DNA from: Incurvaria masculella
Lineage: Eukaryota > Arthropoda > Insecta > Lepidoptera > Incurvariidae
Length of the DNA: 64,000 nucleotides
Assembly: GCA_946894095.1 (NCBI GenBank)
Contig: OX335662.1
Span: 14,216,001 to 14,280,000, forward strand
Direction of reading: 5' to 3'
In this document: in pieces, positions 19,201-28,990 of the stretch
How positions within the stretch are numbered: position 1 is the stretch's first letter
Layout: the number at the start of each line of letters is the position of its first letter
The notes under the pieces: model-generated
What the model was told of the DNA's origin: nothing
Seen by the model: the letters and a program-made list of their open reading frames with translations, nothing else
Database searches by the model: none
Position numbers and translations under genes: made by a program

Positions 19201-20439
19201 AGCCAGGTACACCAGTCACCGGTCTGCAAGTCGAGTTGAAAGGGAGAAGAATAGGCGGCGCCTCGTTGTTATATTTACTAGGTTTAAGGGTTGGGATGAT
19301 AACATTGGATGATAATTATAGTTTTACAGGTTACCCGATAGCTGAAGAATGAATTGATAATTTGTAAGGGTTTATTCTCTTGATACTTCGCCAAACTAAT
19401 GAAGATGGAGTGCTGGGTGAGATAGGTGGATACATAAGGTTTTTTATAATTATTATTAAATATTTTTGCAAATCTGCATTAATAAAAAAAACAGAAGTTT
19501 TCTTCTTACTTGTTCTTCGTACTTAACATATAACGTTTCGGCATTGGAATGTTCACAAACGGATTAGGTACATACGGAATCCGACCATGGATAAGGGTGA
19601 GTTGCATCATGTCGTAATTTCTTATAATTTCAGAGATTTTCTCACCCCCCCCCCCCCCCCCCCCCCCCAGCTCGGTCGGGAAATCGGGAGCAATCGGCAA
19701 CGATGAGACGCGCATGGAGCCAGCTCGAGTCAGTAATCTGAGCCGGTATGTAGTCTAAGTTGTCACCTAAATTGGCGTTACGGCAAACCGATCGACTGGC
19801 GTTTTCAAATGTATGGAGAAATTTCATTTCATTTTTCATTTCATTTATTTAAACTTTTTGGTAGTCAAACTACACCAAGTTACGTCACAAAGATCCGCGG
19901 ATTCGATCAACCCAGTAAAGAAGAACCCGCAAAGAAACTTCACGGAAATTGAAGAGCGCGCGCCACAACATTTGCGAGTCCGAGCTTGATGTGACAGCTT
20001 ACTCAACGTTGCCGTAAATACGTCGACGTTGCCGTTTACGTCCACTCCGCGTTTTCATACAAATCGAACGTCCGCGTTTGACTTTGATAGCTTGAAGAAG
20101 TAAAACCACAGAATATCTAGTAAAAACTTGTATGGAGTTTGGAGAAAACGCCAGTCGATCGGTTTAGGCGAGAACTCAGACTGACCACTCAGCTAGCCGT
20201 GCTCACTGCTCGCTCACCTCAGCGTGCAGCTGCGCCGCGTACGCTTCGTGAGCGGCCAAGTCGGCGGGCGGGAGGTAGTAGGCGGCGTCGGCGGCGGCGG
20301 CGAGTTCGTAGTGCACGGGCGGCCGGTACACGGGCAGCTCCACCCTCACGGGCTCGCCGCCGCCGAGCGGTGCCCCCAGCGCCCCCACCACCGCCGCCGC
20401 CAACAGCACCAGCGCCTGCAGCCGCCGCCCGCCCGACAT
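16138..20439 (-). CDS. Small secreted protein, 4 exons (unassigned; Hdd1-like?)
   Basis: Exons on the minus strand: 20439-20218, 17754-17632, 16955-16824 and 16224-16138; all have consensus donors and acceptors and all junctions are phase 0. The product is 187 residues. It opens with a signal peptide (MSGGRRLQALVLLAAAVVGA followed by LGAPL), then a P/Y/A-rich segment, then TKLESAVLQTEGFESKPLTV and ENLQNIVAGIFQ, then PKPIVDTISEVDKYGNTGDK with FAVVGRAVVGGAEGISNLVN, and ends KKFTRKASEKLNNLGGRLIG LV. No cysteine is seen in the mature chain, so a disulphide-stabilised fold is unlikely. The 'KPIVDTI..E.KYGN.GDKF' block recalls the lepidopteran immune-related Hdd1 proteins, but this is memory only. 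Further phase-0 exons in the 2.5-kb first intron cannot be excluded. Confidence 0.6.
16563..16800 (-). pseudogene. Decayed duplicate of exon 3
   Basis: A tandem copy of the exon-3 region: 'ggtggacaagtatggg', 'acgaggttggagatgccc' and the flanking 'gcgacgcgacatc' all match 16790-16955. The copy has lost about 8 bp (the bases corresponding to 'tggtcggt'), which breaks the frame, and its donor GTGAGT is replaced by GGCACG. It cannot be spliced in as a working exon. Confidence 0.75.
16824..16955 (-). CDS. Secreted protein gene, exon 3
   Basis: Minus-strand acceptor 'gattgttacag' and donor 'aac|gtgagt'. 44 codons, phase 0 at both ends: PKPIVDTISEVDKYGNTGDK, FAVVGRAVVGGAEGISNLVN, KALN. This is the most distinctive block of the protein. 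Confidence 0.65.
17080..17250. repeat. Dispersed repeat ('agggttccgt' family), minus orientation
   Basis: Contains 'acggttcatgagataaagct', 'gacagacggacggacggacg' and 'agggttccgttttcaccctt'. The same block in the other orientation lies at 51240-51360 and its partner end ('gagtc.gactcgcac..agggttccgta') at 51470-51525 and 63740-63800. I recognise it as a very common lepidopteran repeat. It lies in intron 2 of the secreted protein gene. Confidence 0.7.
17632..17754 (-). CDS. Secreted protein gene, exon 2
   Basis: Minus-strand acceptor 'ttgatttcag' and donor 'tttcag|gtagct'. 41 codons, phase 0 at both ends: SGIFSAPVTKLESAVLQTEG, FESKPLTVKENLQNIVAGIF, Q. Confidence 0.62.
18780..19190 (+). pseudogene. 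Frameshifted non-LTR reverse transcriptase fragment
   Basis: Across frames one reads LLNDQQYGFSPNQSAGHLLV, then a domain A (LDIAKAFDWVWHKVLLYKL) in one frame, then DIRVLVDGYFFKAMSVNAGV followed by PQSSVLFSTHFLLHI in another. Motif order is that of a CR1/Jockey-like RT, with at least two frameshifts and a damaged 'VPQGSVLSP' box. The same family is present in reverse at 31743-32880. Intronic in the secreted protein gene. Confidence 0.7.
19645..19668. repeat. Poly-C run (24 bp)
   Basis: Uninterrupted run of 24 C residues after 'gagattttctca'. Such runs are often length-variable and prone to assembly error. Confidence 0.9.
19751..20182. mobile_element. TIR element (MITE), copy with internal insertion
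   Basis: Ends in inverted repeats of about 70 bp: 'agtctaagttgtcacctaaa' with 'ttggcgttacggcaaaccga' at the left; 'cgccagtcgatcggtttagg' with 'cgagaactcagact' at the right. A 338-bp relative lies in the opposite orientation at 53635-53972. This copy also contains about 130 bp of foreign sequence (about 19815-19945) rich in 'atttcatttcattt'. It ends 35 bp from the exon-1 donor of the secreted protein gene. Confidence 0.75.
20218..20439 (-). CDS. Secreted protein gene, exon 1 (signal peptide)
   Basis: Start ATG is complement 20437-20439, chosen because it is directly followed by a signal peptide; frames opening further upstream add a non-hydrophobic extension. 74 codons in phase 0 to donor 'gctgag|gtgagc'. 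After the probable cleavage near GALGA-PL come GGGEPVRVELPVYRPPVHYE and an alanine-rich stretch (ADAAYYLPPADLAAHEAYAA). GC-rich DNA with a 'ccccgccccgccccgcccc' tract lies just upstream (about 20512-20532). Confidence 0.62.
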
Positions 20440-20903
20440 CCTGCCACCTGCCACCTGCCGGCGATACAAACTATACTGCGACGGGCATCCCATGCTTTCT
20501 CCCGTCCCGTGCGCCCCGCCCCGCCCCGCCCCGGCTACTCTGTGTTTGATCTTCGGTAGCACTAGTAGAAATAGGCACTATAATCTAGGATAATGAGGTG
20601 AGCGAGTTTTTTTTATTTATTTTGAACACAGTCATACAAAAAAACATATCAAAATTAACATAATGAAAACCTAGAGTGTTCCACACATAACATAACAGTA
20701 TTACAAATACTATGGAGTTCACATAGACAAGTGATGTGCACACAATTAAAAAACAAACATATATAAAATTAACGAATGAGTGATTTTTTTCTGTGATCTA
20801 CTCAGTAAGTATATGTATAAACAATTTCTGGCCATATTTTTGTATGCGAATCTTAATAAAAACTATATCAAAAACAAGAATTAAATACGTACTAGCTAAA
20901 ATG

Positions 20904-22027
20904 AAAACCGTCCAGGAGCAGTCGAGACGGGATTGCAGCAGTGCCGGGGGACCCCGACAACCCTGGTGCCCATCAGACGAGATAAAACCGTCCAGGAGCA
21001 GTCGAGACGGGATTGCAGCAGTGCCGGGGGCCCCCGACAACCCTGGTGCCCATCAGACGAGATAAAACCGTCCAGGAGCAGTCGAGACGGGATTGCAGCA
21101 GTGCCGGGGGACCCCGACAACCCTGGTGCCCATCAGACGAGATAAAACCGTCCAGGAGCAGTCGAGACGGGATTGCAGCAGTGCCGGGGGCCCCCGACAA
21201 CCCTGGTGCCCATCAGACGAGATAAAACCGTCCAGGAGCAGTCGAGACGGGATTGCAGCAGTGCCGGGGGCCCCCGACAACCCTGGTGCCCATCAGACGA
21301 GATAAAACCGTCCAGGAGCAGTCGAGACGGGATTGCAGCAGTGCCGGGGGCCCCCGACAACCCTGGTGCCCATCAGACGAGATAAAACCGTCCAGGAGCA
21401 GTCGAGACGGGATTGCAGCAGTGCCGGGGGCCCCCGACAACCCTGGTGCCCATCAGACGAGATAAAACCGTCCAGGAGCAGTCGAGACGGGATTGCAGCA
21501 GTGCCGGGGGCCCCCGACAACCCTGGTGCCCATCAGACGAGATAAAACCGTCCAGGAGCAGTCGAGACGGGATTGCAGCAGTGCCGGGGGCCCCCGACAA
21601 CCCTGGTGCCCATCATACGAGATAAAACCGTCCAGGAGCAGTCGAGACGGGATTGCAGCAGTGCCAGGGGCCCCCGACAACCCTGGTGCCCATCAGACGA
21701 GATAAAACCGTCCAGGAGCAGTCGAGACGGGATTGCAGCAGTGCCGGGGGCCCCCGACAACCCTGGTGCCCATCAGAGGAGATAAAACCGTCCAGGAGCA
21801 GTCGAGACGGGATTGCAGCAGTGCCGGGGGCCCCCGACAACCCTGGTGCCCATCAGACGAGATAAAACCGTCCAGGAGCAGTCGAGACGGGATTGCAGCA
21901 GTGCCGGGGGCCCCCGACAACCCTGGTGCCCATCAGACGAGATAAAACCGTCCAGGAGCAGTCGAGACGGGATTGCAGCAGTGCCGGGGGCCCCCGACAA
22001 CCCTGGTGCCCATCAGACGAGATAAAA
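20904..22027. repeat. 80-bp tandem array, 14 copies
   Basis: 'aaaccgtccaggagcagtcg' recurs every 80 bp exactly from 20904 to about 22024. Copies are almost identical; the visible variants are an A for C at the centre of copies 1 and 3, 'catcatacg' in one copy, 'gtgccagggg' in another and 'catcagagga' in another. Most units contain the 12-bp perfect palindrome 'cgggggcccccg'. Because 80 is not divisible by three, overlapping ~70-codon frames recur on both strands; these are not genes. Upstream of the secreted protein gene. Confidence 0.95.
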
Positions 22028-22409
22028 AATCTCATCCATGGGCACCGAGTGCGGGAAGGCCCCCATAACGCTCGCTGCGTTCCCCCTCTGGACAGCCAGA
22101 CTGATGCGTTGGAGGAGGAACGACCCGGCTCGGCTGTCCCCAGACGATTCGCGCAGCCTCTTGCCCAGCTCGCTCAACAAGTGTGATATTAAAATGGTCG
22201 ATATCAGATAAATGGTTGTTATAATGTTTACAGCTTCGACTAATAAAAGTATTTTTACAATATAAATTGGCTCGTGCCTGTTACCTCAAGCAAATTAAGA
22301 AATATTTTCCTGATATTTTGCACAATAAATAAATCAACTACGGTCCAGGTCTGTACGTTTAGATTTTGTTGATAACTTAGCTTATATCCATGATCTAGCC
22401 TCTAAAGAT

Positions 22410-22632
22410 TTGTATCAAAATGTCCAACTGCTCCTTTACAAGGCGCACAAGTTCATGCGTAGAGTATTGTTCGCATTTGTGGGACGGCTCAGCTAAGCTC
22501 CTGCTCGGTTTCCTGGACTCGATACAGCGTCGGACGGGCCCGAGGTCCCTGAATTTGGACACCCTCCAACTCCAAAGGGATGTACCGAGGGTCTTTCTCT
22601 GCAATCTCGCCCCCCATGAAAGTTTGAAATAA
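22410..22632 (+). pseudogene. LINE reverse transcriptase thumb fragment
   Basis: Encodes SSCVEYCSHLWDGSAKLLLG and FLDSIQRRTGPRSLNLDTLQ, then VPRVFLCNLAPHESLK. The 'EYCSHLWDGSAK..L..LDSIQRR' pattern is the classic C-terminal block of lepidopteran non-LTR ORF2. About 70 codons survive; no catalytic domain. Confidence 0.72.
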
Positions 22633-23389
22633 TGTGCGTTGTTGTGCACCTTATGAGGTCCTGTACCGCGCTAGCACAACGTCCAGCCCCTTGCCGCTCC
22701 CCACCTGCTGCGTGGGAACTGGTAACATTGCCCATTCTACTAGCTATATTGGTGTCAATGTCCGTGCTCACTGCTCACACTCGCCGAGGATCATAATATG
22801 ATTGTTGACGGTGCGCGCACGTGCCAGTTACCTGCTTAGCCAAACGTCGTCGAACAATAGAATTTAATGGATACCTATTTGAAAAGAGAAAACGTGTAGT
22901 AATTTGTGTGGAATGTTAATTAATTTATTCATGTTTCACATGGATTAATGTATGTTCAATCTGTGACTGTGTGTGTAATGTGTGTAATAGGAAGGTTCAC
23001 AGGAGATCGAAGGAAGAATACACGTGGGGCGCCACCTGATGTTTTGCGCCCAGCTGCTATGCTTTTGCAAGACTGTTTTGTTTTCATTTGTAACAATACA
23101 AAACCTTTTTGTGGATTACCAAAAATCCAAAAATAATAAACTTTTATGACGCGTATAAAAAAGAAACGGTTATTTCGGTAGCTCAACCCAGTGAAGTTCA
23201 AGTTCTAGATGGGTGACAGTCATCGATATAGGTAATCCGGTTGACAGTTTTCGACCGTTGGCCGTGTTTCGGATTTCAAGTAAAATTATAGGTCCTTCTT
23301 TGCTGCACTTTTTTTTAAAAACACATTATTTTATGTTGTTGGTTAAAAAATAAAAGTACCTACACTAAGAAATTAAATTCTACTCTTAA

Positions 23390-23861
23390 GGGCCTGGTAC
23401 TAGCCAAATTGCAAAGTTAGACGAGGCACCCCAAGTAAACTAACTAAGTCTAACGATTATAAGTGTCATCGTTACAATATATGATTCCTTGTCTAGGAAT
23501 CGAATGATTTTCGTTAATGTATGTTTCCTTTTTCTATACAAAATACATTGCGGAAACGGTGTCCATTTCCGAACTTTTTTGACTAAATGTAGAAATCTAA
23601 AAGCAAATGGAATTTTTTGTTTATGCATATATGCTGTTTTTGCTTACATCTAGAAATCGAATGACTTTCAGATTTCTAATGAGAAAAATCAACTTTTTTT
23701 ATTTTTATTATTATTTAAATAAATGATGGAATAAAAAAATATTAACAATCCATTATCAGTCTGGAGTTCTATTTGGATTTGCTGAAGCGTTTCACTACAT
23801 ATTATTACATTTGTTAAAAAGTGCATTTGTATGGCGCGAGTAGTTGGCTAGTCCTAGCGCC
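23390..23861. mobile_element. TTAA-flanked MITE candidate
   Basis: TTAA at 23386-23389 and 23862-23865 flank inverted ends: 'gggcctggtactagcca' at the left, and at the right 'tggctagtcctagcgcc', whose complement is 'ggcgctaggactagcca'. 472 bp, AT-rich, no coding frame of note. Also contains an internal short inverted similarity ('gattccttgtctaggaatcg'). Confidence 0.55.
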
Positions 23862-24180
23862 TTAATAAACGTTTTTTTATCTAGCCATTAGTCACCTCGC
23901 CATCCTTTCAAATTAGTCACCTGGTGCGAATTTTGAAAGTCAGCTGCACCGATGAGTCACCAGTGAGTTACGGGTGAATTTGAATTTGAATCTCTCTCGC
24001 AGCCCCCCTGAAAGTTCGAAAATCCATCGTACGCCAAAGACCTATATATTTACAGAATGGTCTTATAGTCCAAACCACGGAATATTGATCTGTGGTCCAA
24101 ACGTTAACCAGGTAATCTTTTTGCTCCAAATGTGCCTAGGAATCCATAAGCCCGTTAACACCCTCTGTATCTAATTTTGG

Positions 24181-24829
24181 GTGTTTGGTAATTCGATACA
24201 TTCCTTCTAAGGGGTCATTTTAGAGCTAATTTGGCTCAGTTTTAGCGGGTTTATGCCCGCCCTGGTTGGTACCATTGCATTGGATGAAAAGATGGTCGAA
24301 GCGGCAATGAAAAATTGTCCGTGTTTTCCATCCAGTTCAATGTAGCCGTGCTCATAAAGGGAAGGTCCTGGCATGGCACGGAAAACGTGGAAAAAGCGCA
24401 CCAAATGTATACCTTTTCTGGAAGCTTATGAAATAATGAAGTTATGTCAATAATTTGTATACCATGTGTCATACTTTTTTTAGTAATACTCTTTGATTTA
24501 AATAAATGTTGTAATTTTGTTTACATAAACTGTCATTTATGACCTTTTATTCCGTAGATTATGGATGTTTTGAATGCATTTATTTTCTTAAGTAGTCTCT
24601 CATTTATATGCTATTCGAAAATCGCTGATAAAATGCCCAGAGTGTAGCATGTATTTATTTTATAATCATCACTTTTTCATTATAATACAGAAACTAAATT
24701 AAAACTTAAATAAATAAAAAACTATTGACATTAGACTATTGAATTTGACCCCATTTCAAAGGGGTCAAATTAGTTGCATATTAGTTCTAGAATGACCCCT
24801 TAGAAATAATGTATCGAATTACCAAACAC
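24181..24829. mobile_element. TIR element, ~650 bp
   Basis: 'gtgtttggtaattcgataca' plus 'ttccttctaaggggtcattt' at the left is matched by its inverse 'aatgaccccttag', 'aataatgtatcgaattacca', 'aacac' at the right (24790-24829). Inside lies a copy of a dispersed motif shared with 31226-31360 and 61385-61525 (see that entry). Target duplication not resolved. Confidence 0.7.
24240..24400. repeat. Dispersed ~140-bp repeat, 3-4 copies in window
   Basis: 'gaagcggcaatgaaaaattg', 'ccatccagttcaatgtagcc' and 'gggaaggtcctggcatggca' also occur at 31226-31360 (same strand) and, inverted, at 61385-61525; a fragment lies at 58612-58665. No promoter box or poly-A identifies it as a SINE; the unit looks like part of a larger element. 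Confidence 0.7.
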
Positions 24830-25731
24830 TCTGTATACCACGGAATATTGAGGAGGCAGGAAGTGAAACGTTTGTAAATTTGTTCCAGGACCGCTGTTAC
24901 CGTTTTACTTAAGACCTTTTTGCTCCGCGAATGTATAACAGTCGCAATTGGCTATCCCCTCGGCTATCCCTTCTTAATCGATAACCAAACAACAAATCCA
25001 CATTTGTTTAGTAAATATGAACCTTAACGTAATCACTCTATGTTGGAATTCCAATACTGTTTGCAATCAAATGTTACGTCACTTTCGAACACGGCCGACC
25101 GCCTCACACGCACGTGGTCACAAACAACGTAGCGAGACATGACCCGGCGAGCAAAATGACGGCGCGGCGCCATTTGTTTCGTAATGCATAATTGTCGTAA
25201 GTTTTATCGCTATTCATGTAAATGAAACTTACCGGTGATACGAAACTCCTCCATTATGAAGGTTGTGCACCGGCGGTCGTGTTTGCACGTTATTATGGCA
25301 CAGTACGGCATTACTCCTTTTCAATTTTAGATTGTATCACGGATGAGTTAATGCACAGGACAGCCGCAGGGGAGTGAATCATGCGCGTATGATGTGAGCG
25401 GGTCCCCGCTAAAGACCGGCGCGCGAGTTCCGCCCACTTCACAATTCTTACCTCCTAATTGTTCTGTGCTGTATACCTATCTAACTAACCACCGAGTTTG
25501 CTCGCGTGTGTTAGGTGCGTCAGATGGAGTTGTGTAAAGCCGAATTAATAACATCAATGCCTTAATAATTAATAACTAAAACATATTTAACAAAAAAAAC
25601 CGACTTTAAAGAAAAAGCACTAAAAAGTAAATTTTGCCATTTTTGTAGTTACGATTATTGTAATTTTTTGAGTCGGCGTCAGCCAGGCACGCGCAGCGCC
25701 AGTCAAGAGAACCTTGGCTACCTTGGCTTAA

Positions 25732-26273
25732 GGTGGCCCAACCCGGCGGGCCTAACTCATTCGCGGGCTCGGTACAAAACCGTGCTGTTGCGCTCTGGGA
25801 CCTTCTCTGTTTCAAAGAATAAGACAGGCTCCGTGATGAGGAAGATGCAACATGTCCACAAAAAAGATAATGTGCATAGTGTATGATTTGGTAATATTTA
25901 CAAAAATTTTAATTTCAAAACGACTTATAGCTAAAAGTAAACCACGACCGCTGTAGTCAAAAATCTAACAAAAACCGAATAGATCATAAATCTCGATTAA
26001 ATAAGCTATGTCTAATGACTAATCTTTTTACGATGTTCTTACTTTATCATTGCGTAATCCACCTCCAAAGTTATTGTATAAAATGCGTGAAAAATTCAAA
26101 CTTTCGGACCTTATAACGTAGAAACCAAACACAACTTTACAATGCGAACGGTCATCAGACATCTAGTTCGATCAAATAAAGCTATTTTGAGCAAAAGTTT
26201 GGATCTCTGACAAGAAATATGGGCGTGATCTTCTTTCCCCTTTTGTATGGGGAGATGAGCGGGAAGGGCCACC
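25732..26273. mobile_element. TTAA-flanked MITE, copy 2 (inverted)
   Basis: TTAA at 25728-25731 and 26274-26277; ends 'ggtggcccaacccggc' and '..gggaagggccacc'. Colinear over its length with the reverse complement of 6342-6870 (shared: 'gatcgaact'-type block, 'cgggctcggtacaaaac'). The two copies differ by scattered substitutions and small indels, so the insertions are not very recent. Confidence 0.72.
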
Positions 26274-26279
26274 TTAAGT

Positions 26280-28160
26280 CTTAAATTTGTATTAAGATTG
26301 CGCGACAAATGGACGAATAACTCAATATAACGCCAACCGATTTCGGTGATTCTTTTTTTATTGGAAAGGACGTGTACAAATTAGTAAGTGTACTTCAGAT
26401 TCACTAAAAATAAACAAATAAAAAAAAAATTAACAAAAAAATAACCTTCAAAGAAAAAGCACTAAAAAGTAAAAAATAATTGCCATTTTTGTAGTTACGA
26501 TTTTTGTTATTTTTTGAGTCGGTGTCAGCCAAGGTTCTCTTGATTGGCGCAGCGCGTGCCCGGCTGACGCCGACTCAAAAAATAACAAAAATCGTAACTA
26601 TAAAAATGGCAATTATTTTTTAACCGACTTCAAAAAAAGGAGAAGGTTATCAATTCGTCTGTATGTTTTTTTTTTGTTTTTTTTTTATGTTTGTTACCTC
26701 ATAACTTTTGCCTGGGTGAACCGATTTTGATGATTATTTTTTTAAATGATAGCTAGTGCTTGCCAAGTTGTCCCATTTTAATTTGTTTAAGTTCTGACAA
26801 TGATATCCATGAGAAAATCATAAAAGTCTTAAATTTGTATTAAGATGTGCGCGACAAATGGACGAATAACTCAATATAACGCCAACCGATTTCGGTGATT
26901 CTTTTTTTATTATTGGAAAGGACGTGTACAAATTAGTAAGTGTACTTCAGATTCACTAAAAATTAACAAAAAAAATTTAACAAAAAAAATAACCGACTTC
27001 AAAGAAAAAGCACTAAAAAGTAAAAAATAATTTCCATTTTTAACCGACTTCAAAAAAAGGAGGAGGTTATCAATTCGTCTGTATGTTTTTTTTTTGTTTT
27101 TTTTGTTTTTTTTTTATGTTTGTTACCTCATAACTTTTTCCTGGGTGAACCGATTTTGATGATTATTTTTTTAAATGATAGCTAGTGCTTCCCAAGTGGT
27201 CCCATTTTAATTTGGTTAAGTTCTGACAATGATATCCATGAGAAAATCATAAAAGTCTTAAATTTGTATTAAGATGTGCGCGACAAATGGACGAATAACT
27301 CAATATAACGCCAACCGATTTCGGTGATTCTTTTTTTATTGGAAAGGACGTCTACAAATTAGTAAGTGTACTTCAGATTCACAAAACAAATAAAAAAGCA
27401 AATTTAACAAAAAAAATAACCGACTTCAAAGGAAAAGCACTAAAAAGTAAATAAAAATAATTTCCATTTTTTGTAGTTACGATTTCTGTTATTTTTTGAG
27501 TCGGTGTCAGCCAAGGTTAGGTTAGGTTAGGTTAGGTTAGGTTAGGTTAGGTTAGGTTAGGTTAGTTTCTCTTGATTGGCGCAGCGCGTGTCCGGCTGAC
27601 GCCGACTCAAAAAATAACAGAAATCGTAACTACAAAAATGGAAATTATTTTTATTTACTTTTTAGTGCTTTTCCTTTGAAGTCGGTTATTTTTTTTGTTA
27701 AATTTGCTTTTTTGTAGTTACGATTTCTGTTATTTTTTGAGTCGGTGTCAGCCAAGGTTCTCTTGATTGGCGCAGCGCGTGCCCAATAAAAAAAGAATCA
27801 CCGAAATCGGTTGGCGTTATATTGAGTTATTCGTCCATTTGTCGCGCACTTCTTAATACAAATTTAAGACTTTTATGATTTTCTCATGGGTATCATTGTC
27901 AGAACTTAACCAAATTAAAATGGGACCACTTGGGAAGCACTAGCTATCATTTAAAAAAATAATCATCAAAATCGGTTCACCCAGGGAAAAGTTATGAGGT
28001 AACAAACATAAAAAAAAAAAAAAACCTACAGACGACTTGATAACCTCCTCCTTTTTTTGAAGTTGGTTAAAAATGAACATTATTTTTTACTTTTTAGTGC
28101 TTTTTCTTTGAAGTCGGTTATTTTTTTTTGTTAATTTTTTTTTTGAAGTCGTTTAAAAAT
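26280..28160. repeat. Nested cluster of the 'accgacttcaaaaaaagg' repeat
   Basis: Plus-strand copies at about 26280-26440 (partial), 26620-26990 and 27040-27440, and a minus-strand copy at about 27780-28075, share 'ctcaatataacgccaaccga', 'ttcggtgattctttttttat', 'ttacctcataacttttgcct' and 'gggtgaaccgattttgatga'. Between them lie two hairpin elements (26480-26625 and 27460-27660) with arms 'gtagttacgatttttgttat' and 'tttttgagtcggtgtcagcc'. A terminal fragment recurs at 60150-60187. I recognise this family as widespread in Lepidoptera. Confidence 0.85.
27515..27565. repeat. Interstitial (TTAGG)n, about 10 units
   Basis: Perfect 'ggtta' pentamers repeated about ten times, sited in the loop of a hairpin repeat. 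TTAGG is the telomeric repeat of most insects, including Lepidoptera. A shorter run of about 2-3 units is at 889-902. Confidence 0.92.
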
Positions 28161-28567
28161 GCCGATGTGTTTTGTATCGTATTATTGCGTTCGTTTATGG
28201 CCATCGATATAAATTAGTTCAATGTTTATGCGAGTGTTTATGGCATTGCATGATGCGGCTCCTGAGTCGGCTTTGGGTTTTGGGCAGCTCGGGTGGATTC
28301 CATAGGCATTAGAGAAACACGAATATTTGGTTAGTAATTAGCTAGAGTGCTAGGCGTATCTGTGAATAGGTAACGCGGAGGAATGTATGTCACGAGTTCA
28401 CTGCCAGCCGAACCGCACGTCACTAGTGTTACCGTGTGTTACTCAATCAGCGAGTTCAGTTTGGCGCACGCGCACGCCAGCCACGAGCCGAGCGTGTGTC
28501 GGTCGAGAGCTGCAATTTCTTACAAAACATACCGACTTACTTAATTAAGTCGCGCATCGGCTTGTAA

Positions 28568-28990
28568 GTACATGCAGTGGCGGTTTTAACACTACCAGCG
28601 CCCTGGGCGAGATTTCTACGGCGCCCCGCCCCTATCTCCCGTTCAAACCCAAGCGAAAAAAAGGCAAGGGAAATAAGAAAATAACAATTTATAAAAAAAT
28701 ACTAACAAAATTTTACTTTTCGAGCCTTTCTTTCGGAAAACTCTTTTATTTAGATACAAAATTATATTATCGATTGACAAAGCTCCCAATATTGTTAATC
28801 TGGATTGAAATATATAGGTTAGGTTTATACTTACTTAAGTTTTTCTTAAGAAAAAGTCCTTACCTTATAGTGATCAAAACTTCGCAATGCTATCTTGGAT
28901 CTTGGAGGCCTTGCAAGTTTGTTAAAATATAAAATAAAGACAGGGCACAACCATAGTCTGATCAGGCAAACAATATTTCTGACCTACCTA
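28568..28990. repeat. Dispersed ~420-bp repeat, copy 1
   Basis: 'gcgccctgggcgagatttct' plus 'acggcgcccc', 'caaacccaagcgaaaaaaag' and downstream 'aataaagacagggcacaa' match a second direct copy at 34274-34640 with moderate divergence. No frame or terminal repeat recognised. Confidence 0.72.

Noticed and set aside
20139..20549. Plus-strand 136-codon arginine/proline-rich frame
   Set aside because: Antisense to exon 1 of the secreted protein gene, where the signal peptide and splice donor support the minus strand.
20904..22027. CRISPR array
   Set aside because: Units are contiguous 80-bp repeats with no unique spacers, in a eukaryotic genome.
20793..22186. Dozens of ~70-75 codon frames
   Set aside because: Identical by-products of the 80-bp tandem array.
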